Counted from the first letter of the stretch, positions 1-5,264 are shown. The stretch: 5,264 bases of DNA from Candidatus Omnitrophota bacterium (GCA_016206635.1 JACQRF010000188.1:1-5264); one strand, 5' to 3'. Translations and numbers: made by a program. The notes: generated by a model not told the origin, from the sequence alone.

Positions 1-20
1 CTGGCGCCGATCGGCGCCAG
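1..20. repeat. Perfect 20-bp palindrome at the left edge
   Basis: The first 20 bases consist of CTGGCGCCGA followed by its exact reverse complement, with no loop. The palindrome contains two GGCGCC sites flanking CGATCG. It lies inside the open M20 frame and may extend left of the window. It could be a repeat, a protein-binding site or an assembly end artefact; the sequence alone does not decide. Confidence 0.85.
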
Positions 21-741
21 CCCTCACCCCCTCCCGTCCACACGCACTCTGCAAGAATGTCAGGCAGCGCAGCACGGCGTTGTCGCCGAGCTCGGGGGTG
101 CTGGCGTGGGCCGCCTGGCCGCTCACCGCCACGTCGTAGACGGTTTCCGCCGTGTCGGTGTGGTAGATGCCGTGCCGGACGAGCGTGAGCTCGCCGACCA
201 ACAAGCCTTTATGCCGCGTCACCAGCCGCAGCGCCGACGGCTCACCGACCAACGCCATGACGGGCCGCTGCGACGCCACCCGGCAGAACTGCGAGGCCCC
301 CACCAGCCCCCGCTCTTCCCCGAACGTCCCCAAGAGCCAGATCGGCCGCGTCAAGCGGGCGGGATCGAAACGGCTGGCGGCCGCCAGCTTGCAGAGGAAA
401 TCGAGCTTGTCGTCGGCCGACCCGAGCCCGTACAAGGCGTCGCCGCGGACCGTCGCCTTCCACGGGTCACGGCCGGTCTTGGTCCAGGCCGCCGGATCGC
501 CCGGCTCGACCGTATCCAGATGCGCGGCCAAGAGCAGCGGCGGCGCCGAGTCGGGGCCGAGCATCCCCAAGGTATTGAGAAACAGGTGGCCCTCCTCGCG
601 GCATTCCTGATGCTGGACGCGGAACCCGTGCTGCTGCAGGAGCCGGCCGGCGTACAGGGCGCACTCCGCGTTGCTGCGGGTGGTGACGGTATTGAACCGG
701 ATGAACTGCTTGGCTTCCTGGAGGAAATTTAGTGAGGGCAT
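1..741 (-). CDS. M20-family metallopeptidase/deacetylase (ArgE/DapE/CPG2-like), C-terminus cut off by the window edge
   Basis: The frame is open for 247 codons from ATG 741 to base 1. Visible M20 signatures in order: AAHLDTVEPGD (metal ligand H74, catalytic-site D76), YGLGSADDK (bridging metal ligand D110), GTFGEERGLVGA (general base E142, ligand E143), GEPS (ligand E167) and GQAAHAS (H212, the histidine of the lid/dimerisation domain). The final metal-binding His expected near the C-terminus lies outside the window. The family contains zinc- or cobalt-dependent cytoplasmic enzymes that hydrolyse N-acyl amino acids or peptides; the exact substrate cannot be read here. There is no signal peptide. 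The start overlaps the end of the upstream phosphodiesterase gene by 13 bp, has no good Shine-Dalgarno sequence and no nearby alternative ATG in frame, so translation is probably coupled. The last dozen codons run through a C/T-rich tract and a perfect palindrome and may not be genuine family sequence. The family is confident, the substrate unknown. Confidence 0.88.
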   Translation of the reverse strand, partial: MPSLNFLQEAKQFIRFNTVTTRSNAECALYAGRLLQQHGFRVQHQECREEGHLFLNTLGMLGPDSAPPLLLAAHLDTVEPGDPAAWTKTGRDPWKATVRGDALYGLGSADDKLDFLCKLAAASRFDPARLTRPIWLLGTFGEERGLVGASQFCRVASQRPVMALVGEPSALRLVTRHKGLLVGELTLVRHGIYHTDTAETVYDVAVSGQAAHASTPELGDNAVLRCLTFLQSACGREGVRAGADRRQ

Positions 742-1382
742 CGCTCGGTCATGATCCCGGTCACACCCAGCCGCTGGAACCGGGCCTCGTCGGCGGCGCG
801 ACGGACGGTCCAGACGTACAGCTCCAACCCCGCCGCCCGGCACCGCGCCACGGCGGAGGCCGTCGCCCACCGCGTGAAGACCAGGACGCCGCGCAGACCC
901 AGCCGCCGGGCCCCGCGGACGATCCGCGGCGTGATCGGCCGGTGGTATCCGGTGACGCGGTACAACGGCAGGCGCGGCGCCAGCCGGGCGAACCGCGTGA
1001 GGACCGCCGGATGGGATGAGGCGATGCGGCACCGGTCGGCCATGCGGGCGCGGACAATCGCCCGATGCAGCGCCCGCTCGAGACCGGTGACTTTGACATC
1101 GAAGTAGATCGTCATGGCCCGCCGCCGGAACACGGCCAGCACCTCCGCCACGGAGGTGACCCCCAAGGACCGCACGGTGGTCCACGGTCGGGCCGACACG
1201 GGGCCGCGTGCCGGCGTCATGCGGTCCAGCACCGCATCATGGAACAGGATCGGCACGCCGTCGCGGGTGGCCCGCACATCGCACTCGACGGCCCGGCGGC
1301 CATGCCGCCACGCCATCGCCAGCGACGCCAGGGTATTCTCCGGCGCGTGGCGCGGATCCCCCCGGTGGCCGACCCGCTGCAT
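729..1382 (-). CDS. Glycerophosphodiester phosphodiesterase (GDPD family)
   Basis: A 217-residue protein that should hydrolyse glycerophosphodiesters from phospholipid headgroups to sn-glycerol 3-phosphate and an alcohol, using a divalent metal in a TIM barrel. Family marks: GHRGDPRHAPENTLAS at 5-20 (catalytic H6, R7), AVECDV at 31-36 (metal ligands E33 and D35), the HD pair H48/D49 (second catalytic His), FDVK at 94-97, YVWTV at 189-193 and a terminal GVTGIMTERCPH. Two positions differ from common family members such as UgpQ: the acid of the IEIK motif is Asp95 instead of Glu, and the terminal TD motif reads TE (E213). No signal peptide or membrane helix is seen, so it is likely cytoplasmic, and it is slightly shorter than usual. 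ATG 1382 follows directly on the TAG (1385-1383) of the membrane protein gene without its own clear ribosome binding site, implying coupled translation. The lipid-turnover role is inferred from the family only. Confidence 0.88.
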   Translation of the reverse strand: MQRVGHRGDPRHAPENTLASLAMAWRHGRRAVECDVRATRDGVPILFHDAVLDRMTPARGPVSARPWTTVRSLGVTSVAEVLAVFRRRAMTIYFDVKVTGLERALHRAIVRARMADRCRIASSHPAVLTRFARLAPRLPLYRVTGYHRPITPRIVRGARRLGLRGVLVFTRWATASAVARCRAAGLELYVWTVRRAADEARFQRLGVTGIMTERCPH

Positions 1383-1802
1383 CTAGCGGGGGCCGGGCGG
1401 CTGAAACTGGGCGGCGACTGTCGGGCGGGTGAAAAACCACAGGAGGCCGCCGTTGAGGGCCAGCGGGAAGAGGATGTAGCCGCCGAGAAACGCGGCGCGC
1501 TGGACGGCATCGCCCCCCGCCGAGGGGAGGTGCGGGATGTTGAGGGCGGTGAGTCCGATCGTCGCGACGGCTGTGGCGATCGCGAGCGACCGCCCCCACG
1601 GCCTCAGGCGGAACGCCCCCACCCCGGCGGCCACGAGCCCGATGCTGACGACGGCGGCGAGCCAGGCCCGGGCCGGGCCGACCGGCGCGGAGGGCCCCAT
1701 CTTGGCCAGCGTGACCGCCAACCAGAGATTCCCCGCCAGATTGACACAGCCGACCACCAGCGCGTACGTCCCGTAGATCGCCACCCCGCGGGAACGGGCC
1801 AT
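1383..1802 (-). CDS. Small four-helix inner-membrane protein of unknown function
   Basis: A 139-residue hydrophobic protein with four probable membrane segments at about residues 9-33, 45-66, 71-89 and 103-124. A basic loop FRLRPWGR (64-71) lies between helices 2 and 3, and a short hydrophilic tail QFQPPGPR ends the protein. I recognise no catalytic motif and no named family. The start is ATG 1802, which shares one base with the ahpC stop codon (TAATG). The same frame continues upstream to a possible start at 1871, but the extra 23 residues (Arg/Ala-rich) lie inside ahpC and are rejected. The stop abuts the start of the phosphodiesterase gene. Its position between a peroxiredoxin and a lipid phosphodiesterase might suggest an envelope role, but that is only inference. 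Confidence 0.8.
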   Translation of the reverse strand: MARSRGVAIYGTYALVVGCVNLAGNLWLAVTLAKMGPSAPVGPARAWLAAVVSIGLVAAGVGAFRLRPWGRSLAIATAVATIGLTALNIPHLPSAGGDAVQRAAFLGGYILFPLALNGGLLWFFTRPTVAAQFQPPGPR

Positions 1803-2365
1803 TAAATTTTGCCGACGAGATCCAGCCCCGGCTTCAACGTCTTGGCGCCGGGCGTCCAACTGGCCGGGCACACCTCCCCTTTATTCTCGCGGACAAATCG
1901 GGCCGCCTGCAGCTTGCGCAGGAGCTCGCCCGTGCTGCGCCCCACGCTGTTGTCGTGCATCTCATAGACCTTCAGCACGCCGTCCGGATCCATGATGAAG
2001 CTGCCGCGCAGCGACAGGCCGGCCGCCTCGATATAGGTGCCGAACGCGCGGCAGAGCTGCCCGGTCGGATCGGCCACCATCGGGAACTTGATTTGCTTGA
2101 TCGCGGGCGACTGGTCGTGCCACGCTTTGTGCACATAGACGGTGTCGGTGCTGACGCTCATCACCTCGGCGCCCAGTTGCTTAAACTGGTCATACGCCAG
2201 CGCCGCCTCTTCCAGCTCTGTCGGGCAGATGAACGTGAAATCCGCGGGATAAAAAATCAGCACCAGCCACTGGCCGCGGTAATCCGACAGCTTGATCTTC
2301 TTGACATCGTCGTGGTGATAGACATCCAGTGCGAACTCGGGAATCACATCGCCAATCCGTACCAT
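1802..2365 (-). CDS. ahpC: AhpC-type 2-Cys peroxiredoxin (alkyl hydroperoxide reductase subunit C)
   Basis: A 187-residue thiol peroxidase that reduces hydrogen peroxide, organic hydroperoxides and possibly peroxynitrite in the cytoplasm. The length equals that of E. coli AhpC as I recall it, and both end in LDLVGKI. The active site is FYPADFTFICPTE with P40, T44 and peroxidatic C47; R120 (SLRGSF) completes the catalytic set. The resolving cysteine is C166 in GEVCPASWTPG, and the thioredoxin fold continues through VSTDTVYVHKAWHD and DPTGQLCRAFG. A third cysteine, C105, is not part of the catalytic pair. No AhpF reductase is present nearby, so the electron donor (AhpF, thioredoxin or another) cannot be told. 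ATG 2365 is supported by a strong ribosome binding site (AAGGAG, 9 nt upstream) and the family length. It is the first gene of a four-gene leftward operon, and its base composition looks less GC-rich than its neighbours, as is common for highly expressed genes. Confidence 0.95.
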   Translation of the reverse strand: MVRIGDVIPEFALDVYHHDDVKKIKLSDYRGQWLVLIFYPADFTFICPTELEEAALAYDQFKQLGAEVMSVSTDTVYVHKAWHDQSPAIKQIKFPMVADPTGQLCRAFGTYIEAAGLSLRGSFIMDPDGVLKVYEMHDNSVGRSTGELLRKLQAARFVRENKGEVCPASWTPGAKTLKPGLDLVGKI

Positions 2366-2374
2366 CGAGCATCA

Positions 2375-2380
2375 CTCCTT
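2375..2380 (-). promoter_or_regulatory. Strong ribosome binding site of ahpC
   Basis: The minus strand reads AAGGAG with 9 nt before ATG 2365. An out-of-frame ATG at 2372-2370 lies between them and is not the start of the peroxiredoxin. This is the only strong Shine-Dalgarno sequence in the leftward operon, which supports coupled translation of the later genes. Confidence 0.8.
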
Positions 2381-2392
2381 GGTTGAAATACC

Positions 2393-2413
2393 GGTGTGCC
2401 CCTATTGTACACC
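2393..2413. promoter_or_regulatory. Inverted repeat over the divergent promoter region, possible operator
   Basis: GGTGT (2393-2397) and ACACC (2409-2413) form 5-bp arms separated by 11 bp. The element covers the candidate ahpC -10 box and its expected transcription start. The arm spacing would suit a dimeric regulator, but arms this short can arise by chance in GC-rich DNA, and the sequence does not match an OxyR or PerR site that I recognise. Confidence 0.25.
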
Positions 2414-2432
2414 TGGGAGTATGATATCGCCA
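2404..2432 (-). promoter_or_regulatory. Candidate sigma-70-type promoter of the ahpC operon
   Basis: On the minus strand the -10 hexamer TACAAT (2409-2404) matches TATAAT at five of six positions. At 17-bp spacing the -35 position reads TGGCGA (2432-2427), a weak match at three of six. A start of transcription near 2397 would give a leader of about 32 nt containing the ribosome binding site. The weak -35 leaves room for activator control, as is common for peroxide-responsive genes, but no regulator is visible. The call rests on hexamer matching by eye. Confidence 0.4.
2420..2425 (+). promoter_or_regulatory. Candidate -10 box of the hemD operon, placed for a leaderless transcript
   Basis: TATGAT matches TATAAT at five of six positions and ends 6 nt before ATG 2432, so transcription would begin at or next to the start codon. 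The -35 position at normal spacing (about 2397-2402, TGCCCC) is poor. A weak GGGAG (2415-2419, 12 nt before the ATG) is the alternative leadered explanation, which would need a promoter further upstream, for example TTGAAA at 2383-2388. Confidence 0.3.
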
Positions 2433-3274
2433 TGACCAACGGGGGGTTCCAGGGACTGACGGTCGCGGCGTTCGAGAGCCGGCTGGCGGAGGGGATGCGC
2501 GCGATGATCGTGCGGCACGGCGGGACGCCGCTGATCGCCCCTGCCCTGCGGGAGGTGCCGCTCGCAGAACACCACGAGGCGCTGGCGTTCGCTGATCGGC
2601 TGTTGGCCGGCGAGGTGGACATGCTGATCTGCCTGACCGGCGTCGGCACCCGGACACTGGCCGCCGCCATCGCCACCCGTCACCCGCTGGAGCGCCTGCG
2701 CGAAGCGCTGCATCGCATCACTGTCGTCGCGCGCGGCCCGAAGCCGATCAAGGCGCTGACCGAGCTGGGGGTCACCCGGTACCTGGCGGTGCCGGAGCCG
2801 AACACCTGGCATGAGCTGCTGGCCACGCTGGATGCGCAGGCCCCGGTGCGCGGGCAACGGGTGGCGGTGCAGGAATACGGGGCCTCGAACCCCGAGCTGC
2901 TGGAGGCGCTGCGGGCCCGGGGGGCGGAGGTCCTGGTCGTGCCGGTGTACCGGTGGGCGCTGCCCGACGATCCCGGGCCGCTCCGACGGGCCGCGCGGGC
3001 CATCGCCGACGGCCGCGTCGAGGTGGCGCTGTTCACCAATGCCACGCAGGTGGAGCACCTGCACCGGATCGCCGTGGAGGAGCAGGTGGCCGAGGCGATG
3101 GCGCGGGCGCGCCCGCGCATGGTCATCGGCTCGATCGGACCGATCGCCAGCGACGCGCTGCGGCGGCTGGGGTGGCCGGTGGATGTGGAACCGTCGCACC
3201 CGAAGATGGGGATTCTCGTGCAGGAGACGGCCGCCCGCGCCGCCGGCCTCCTCCAGCACAAGGGCCGTGGATGA
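2432..3274 (+). CDS. hemD: Uroporphyrinogen-III synthase-like protein (HemD family)
   Basis: A 280-residue protein of the two-domain HemD fold. HemD converts hydroxymethylbilane into uroporphyrinogen III, the branch point to heme, siroheme and cobalamin, in the cytoplasm. Visible marks: an N-terminal FESRLAEGMRAMIVRHGGTP with downstream APALREVPL (14-44), DMLICLTGVGTRTL (63-76), VVARGPKPIKALTELGV (98-114), QEYGASNPELLEALRARGAEVLVVPVYRW (147-175), ALFTNATQVEHL (199-210) and IGSIGPIASDALRRLGWPVDVEPSHPKMGILVQ (232-264). HemD sequences are poorly conserved and no residue is diagnostic; the EPSHPKMG ending resembles HemD-like proteins also found fused to regulators, so a non-biosynthetic role is possible. 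No hemC or siroheme gene is adjacent. ATG 2432 is preferred over the in-frame GTG 2396, which would add 12 residues encoded by the promoter region. The stop overlaps the next start by 4 bp (ATGA). Confidence 0.82.
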   Translation: MTNGGFQGLTVAAFESRLAEGMRAMIVRHGGTPLIAPALREVPLAEHHEALAFADRLLAGEVDMLICLTGVGTRTLAAAIATRHPLERLREALHRITVVARGPKPIKALTELGVTRYLAVPEPNTWHELLATLDAQAPVRGQRVAVQEYGASNPELLEALRARGAEVLVVPVYRWALPDDPGPLRRAARAIADGRVEVALFTNATQVEHLHRIAVEEQVAEAMARARPRMVIGSIGPIASDALRRLGWPVDVEPSHPKMGILVQETAARAAGLLQHKGRG

Positions 3275-4386
3275 AAGCGGCCCTTGTCGTGAGCGGGATG
3301 TGTCTGACCGGGTGCGCCGCCCTCATCCCGACGCCGACGGGCCCGGGGCGCGGCGCCGCGTGGCCCGCGCCGGTCTCCGCGCACCCGGCGCTGCAGGGCC
3401 TCCACGACGTGCGCGGCGCGATGGAGCTGCACAGCCGTCACTCGCATGACGGCACGATGCCGATCGCGACCATCGCCCGCCTGGCCGGCGCCGCCGGCCT
3501 CGACTTCGTCGTCATCACCGACCACAACACGCTGGCCGGCCACGCGGAGGAACGGCGCGAGGGGCGCCCGCTGGTGCTCGTCGGCAGCGAGCTGTCCACG
3601 ACGGGCGGCCACCTGCTGGCCCTGTTCATGGATCGTCCGGTCACCAACGACCAGCCGGTGGAACAGATCGTCGAGGCGATCCATGCGCAAGGGGGGCTGG
3701 CGATCGTCTCGGACCCCACCAGCCGGAAAACCCCGTGGACGCGGTGGGACCTGCCAGTCGATGGGCTGGCGATCTTCGACCTCAATGATGCGCTGCTGAC
3801 GGACGGGATCCCCTGGCTGTTGCTGAAAGCCGCGCTGCTGCCGAATGCGACGTTCTGGCACACCGTCCGACGCCGGCCGGCCGTCGCCCTGGCGGTGTGG
3901 GATGCCCAGCTACAGCGGGGACGGCATCTGACCGGGACCGCCGGCCACGACACGCATGCGCACGCCGGCGTCGCGCCGGTGCTGATTGACAGTTTTCAAA
4001 GCGGGTTCCGGCTGATGGCCACGCACGTGCTGGTGCCGGCGCTCACCCCCGCCGCGTTGGCCGACGGGCTTCGGCGAGGCCGGGTCTATGTGGGCTTTGA
4101 TGGCGCGGGAGACCCTCGGCCGTTCCTCTTCACCATCCACCATCAGGCCGGCTGGGCCGTGATGGGGGATCGCGTGCCATGGGCGCCGGGCCTGTCGGCC
4201 GTCATCCAGATCCCGCGCCGGGCCACGATCCGGCTCTACCACGACGGCCGGCCGCTGCGCTCTACGGTCGGCACGACCGTGGAATGGCCGATCGAGCGGC
4301 CGGGGGTGTATCGGATCGAGGTCTCGTTGAACAACCGGCCGTGGATGTTGAGTAATCCGATCTACGTGGATGCGCATGAGGAGTAA
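3271..4386 (+). CDS. Lipoprotein with a PHP-type metal-dependent hydrolase domain
   Basis: A 371-residue protein with a short signal peptide and lipobox LTGC (C15), so probably a membrane-anchored lipoprotein facing the periplasm or outer membrane. The PHP domain (about 48-270) carries MELHSRHSHDG (E52, H54, H59, D60), VITDHNTL (D84, H85), GSELST (E107), GGHLLAL (H115), AIVSDP (D148) and GHDTH (D227, H229). PHP enzymes hydrolyse phosphoesters using two or three metals; exported members related to CehA have little-known substrates. Two positions that are normally His are acidic here: the first His of the HxH motif is E52, and the His of the usual AHP motif is D148. A C-terminal beta-rich module (about 280-371) has RLYHDGRPL, ERPGVYRIEV and PWMLSNPIYV, typical of this subgroup. 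The start at 3271 is chosen for the signal peptide, the AAGGG 6 nt upstream and the 4-bp overlap with hemD; the frame is open further upstream, but inside hemD. Activity is inferred. Confidence 0.87.
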   Translation: MKAALVVSGMCLTGCAALIPTPTGPGRGAAWPAPVSAHPALQGLHDVRGAMELHSRHSHDGTMPIATIARLAGAAGLDFVVITDHNTLAGHAEERREGRPLVLVGSELSTTGGHLLALFMDRPVTNDQPVEQIVEAIHAQGGLAIVSDPTSRKTPWTRWDLPVDGLAIFDLNDALLTDGIPWLLLKAALLPNATFWHTVRRRPAVALAVWDAQLQRGRHLTGTAGHDTHAHAGVAPVLIDSFQSGFRLMATHVLVPALTPAALADGLRRGRVYVGFDGAGDPRPFLFTIHHQAGWAVMGDRVPWAPGLSAVIQIPRRATIRLYHDGRPLRSTVGTTVEWPIERPGVYRIEVSLNNRPWMLSNPIYVDAHEE

Positions 4387-5264
4387 GCGGCTTGCGCTGT
4401 TGATCGGCGTGGTCTGCTGTTCCGGCTGCGCGACGATCCCGTGGCGCGCCACCCCTCGACCAACGCACGAGCTCCCCGCGGCGTTGCGCGAGTATTATGC
4501 CCAACCGGCCATCGCCCTGGCCGAACAGCGCGAACCGCTCACCCCGGAACCGAGCAGTCGCTGGATCGCCCAGCGCGTCACGCTGAGCGCCCCCGACATG
4601 GCGCACCCGATCCAGCTCGATTGGTACGCGCCCCATGGACCAGGCCGGCGGCCGGCTGTCCTGATTTTCCCGATCCTCTGGGGCAATGACCTGGGCGTGC
4701 GCGACTTCGCGCAGGGCTTCGCCCGCCAGGGCCTCCACGGGATCATCGTCTACCGCCCGAAAGAAAAGTTCTCGATGGAGAAGCCGCTGAGCCAGCTCGA
4801 AGACCATTTCCGGGAGACGGTACGGCAGGCGCGGCAGGTGGTGGACTGGCTGGAGACGCAGCCGTCGGTGGACACGACACGGCTGGGCAGTCTCGGCATC
4901 AGCATGGGGGCGTCGCTCAACGTGCTGGTCGCCGCCGCGGAACCACGGATCACGCGGTACGTCTTTTGCCTGCCGGCCAGCCATCTCGCCCACGTGACGA
5001 TGACGACCCACGACCGGTCAATCGCGAAGAAACGGGATGAATATCTGCGGCGCTACGGGTTGACCGCCGAGGCGGCGGAGCGCGAGCTGACCGAGGGGCT
5101 TCGGTCGGAACCGCTCGAGGCGGCGCCAACCATCGACCCCAAGCGGTCGCTGGTCGTCATCGCGCTGGCGGACCGGGTGATCGGGCGGCGCAACAGCCTG
5201 GACATCTGGCGGGCGCTGGGCCGGCCGCCGACGATCTGGCTGCCGACCGGCCACTACACCGCCC
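4376..5264 (+). CDS. Lipoprotein alpha/beta hydrolase (dienelactone hydrolase-like), C-terminus beyond the window
   Basis: 296 complete codons are visible before the window ends. The N-terminus MRSKRLALLIGVVCCSGC looks like a lipoprotein signal with C18 as the lipidated cysteine; the lipobox CSGC has Cys at -3 where Leu is usual. An alpha/beta hydrolase domain follows: LIFPILWGNDLGVRDFA (96-112, oxyanion-loop region), RLGSLGISMGAS (169-180) with nucleophile S176 in GISMG, ALADRV with likely acid D266, and PTGHYT with catalytic H293. A helical, charged stretch (about 213-250) between strands could be a cap. Such enzymes cleave esters, lactones or peptides; the substrate is unknown. The start overlaps the PHP gene by 11 bp. 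An in-frame ATG two codons earlier (4370) is an equally possible start. No strong ribosome binding site is seen, so coupling to the PHP gene is likely. The full triad argues against a pseudogene. Probably only a few dozen residues are missing. Confidence 0.85.
   Translation, partial: MRSKRLALLIGVVCCSGCATIPWRATPRPTHELPAALREYYAQPAIALAEQREPLTPEPSSRWIAQRVTLSAPDMAHPIQLDWYAPHGPGRRPAVLIFPILWGNDLGVRDFAQGFARQGLHGIIVYRPKEKFSMEKPLSQLEDHFRETVRQARQVVDWLETQPSVDTTRLGSLGISMGASLNVLVAAAEPRITRYVFCLPASHLAHVTMTTHDRSIAKKRDEYLRRYGLTAEAAERELTEGLRSEPLEAAPTIDPKRSLVVIALADRVIGRRNSLDIWRALGRPPTIWLPTGHYTA

Noticed and set aside
20..45. Rho-independent terminator formed by the palindrome
   Set aside because: There is no T-run after the palindrome on either visible strand, it has no loop, and it lies inside an open reading frame.
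106..732. A 208-codon plus-strand open frame
   Set aside because: It is antisense to the M20 gene, which has ordered catalytic motifs. The product is Arg/Pro/Gly-rich with no recognisable domain, as expected from GC-rich antisense frames.
1065..1805. A 246-codon plus-strand open frame
   Set aside because: It lies opposite the phosphodiesterase and membrane protein genes and gives a low-complexity Arg/Gly/His/Pro-rich product without a fold signature.
1803..1871. A longer start for the membrane protein at 1871
   Set aside because: The extension lies in the 3' end of ahpC in another frame, is not membrane-like, and ATG 1802 gives the TAATG junction.
2396..2431. GTG 2396 as the hemD start
   Set aside because: It would add 12 residues encoded by the promoter region with no ribosome binding site, and HemD proteins normally begin close to the motif that follows ATG 2432.
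2953..3270. An N-terminal extension of the PHP protein upstream of 3271
   Set aside because: The 106 extra residues are the shifted-frame reading of hemD and would bury the lipoprotein signal that starts at 3271.
2680..3861. A 393-codon minus-strand open frame, longer than any real gene in the window
   Set aside because: It runs antisense across the hemD and PHP genes and their junction. Its product is Arg/Ala/Ser/Gly-biased with no family motif, whereas both plus-strand genes show clear conserved motifs.
4262..5011. A 249-codon minus-strand open frame
   Set aside because: It is antisense to the alpha/beta hydrolase, whose complete Ser-Asp-His triad shows which strand is coding.

Overview
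The window is GC-rich DNA (roughly two thirds G+C by eye), almost wholly protein-coding and bacterial. Two consecutive lipoprotein signal peptides suggest a Gram-negative-type envelope. The protein styles fit an environmental lineage such as Nitrospirota or a neighbouring phylum, but that is only an impression from the sequence. I see no RNA genes, insertion sequences, phage genes or CRISPR arrays.

There are two divergent, tightly packed operons around one 66-bp intergenic region (about 2366-2431). The leftward operon (minus strand) reads ahpC-type peroxiredoxin (2365-1802), a small four-helix membrane protein (1802-1383), a glycerophosphodiester phosphodiesterase (1382-729) and an M20-family metallopeptidase/deacetylase (741 to beyond position 1). 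Its junctions are TAATG, TAG directly followed by ATG, and a 13-bp overlap, so translation is probably coupled throughout. Only the first gene has a strong ribosome binding site.

The rightward operon (plus strand) reads a uroporphyrinogen-III synthase-like protein (2432-3274), a lipoprotein with a PHP metal-hydrolase domain (3271-4386) and a lipoprotein alpha/beta hydrolase (4376 to beyond the right end). The genes overlap by 4 and 11 bp. The last two are probably exported, membrane-anchored hydrolases, while the first is cytoplasmic.

The functional links are loose: peroxide defence, phospholipid-headgroup turnover and amide hydrolysis on the left, tetrapyrrole synthesis plus surface hydrolases on the right. 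I do not see a clear new multi-gene system. The points most worth a second look are the altered metal-ligand set of the PHP lipoprotein, the overlapping divergent promoters with a possibly leaderless hemD transcript, and the perfect 20-bp palindrome at the left edge inside the M20 gene.
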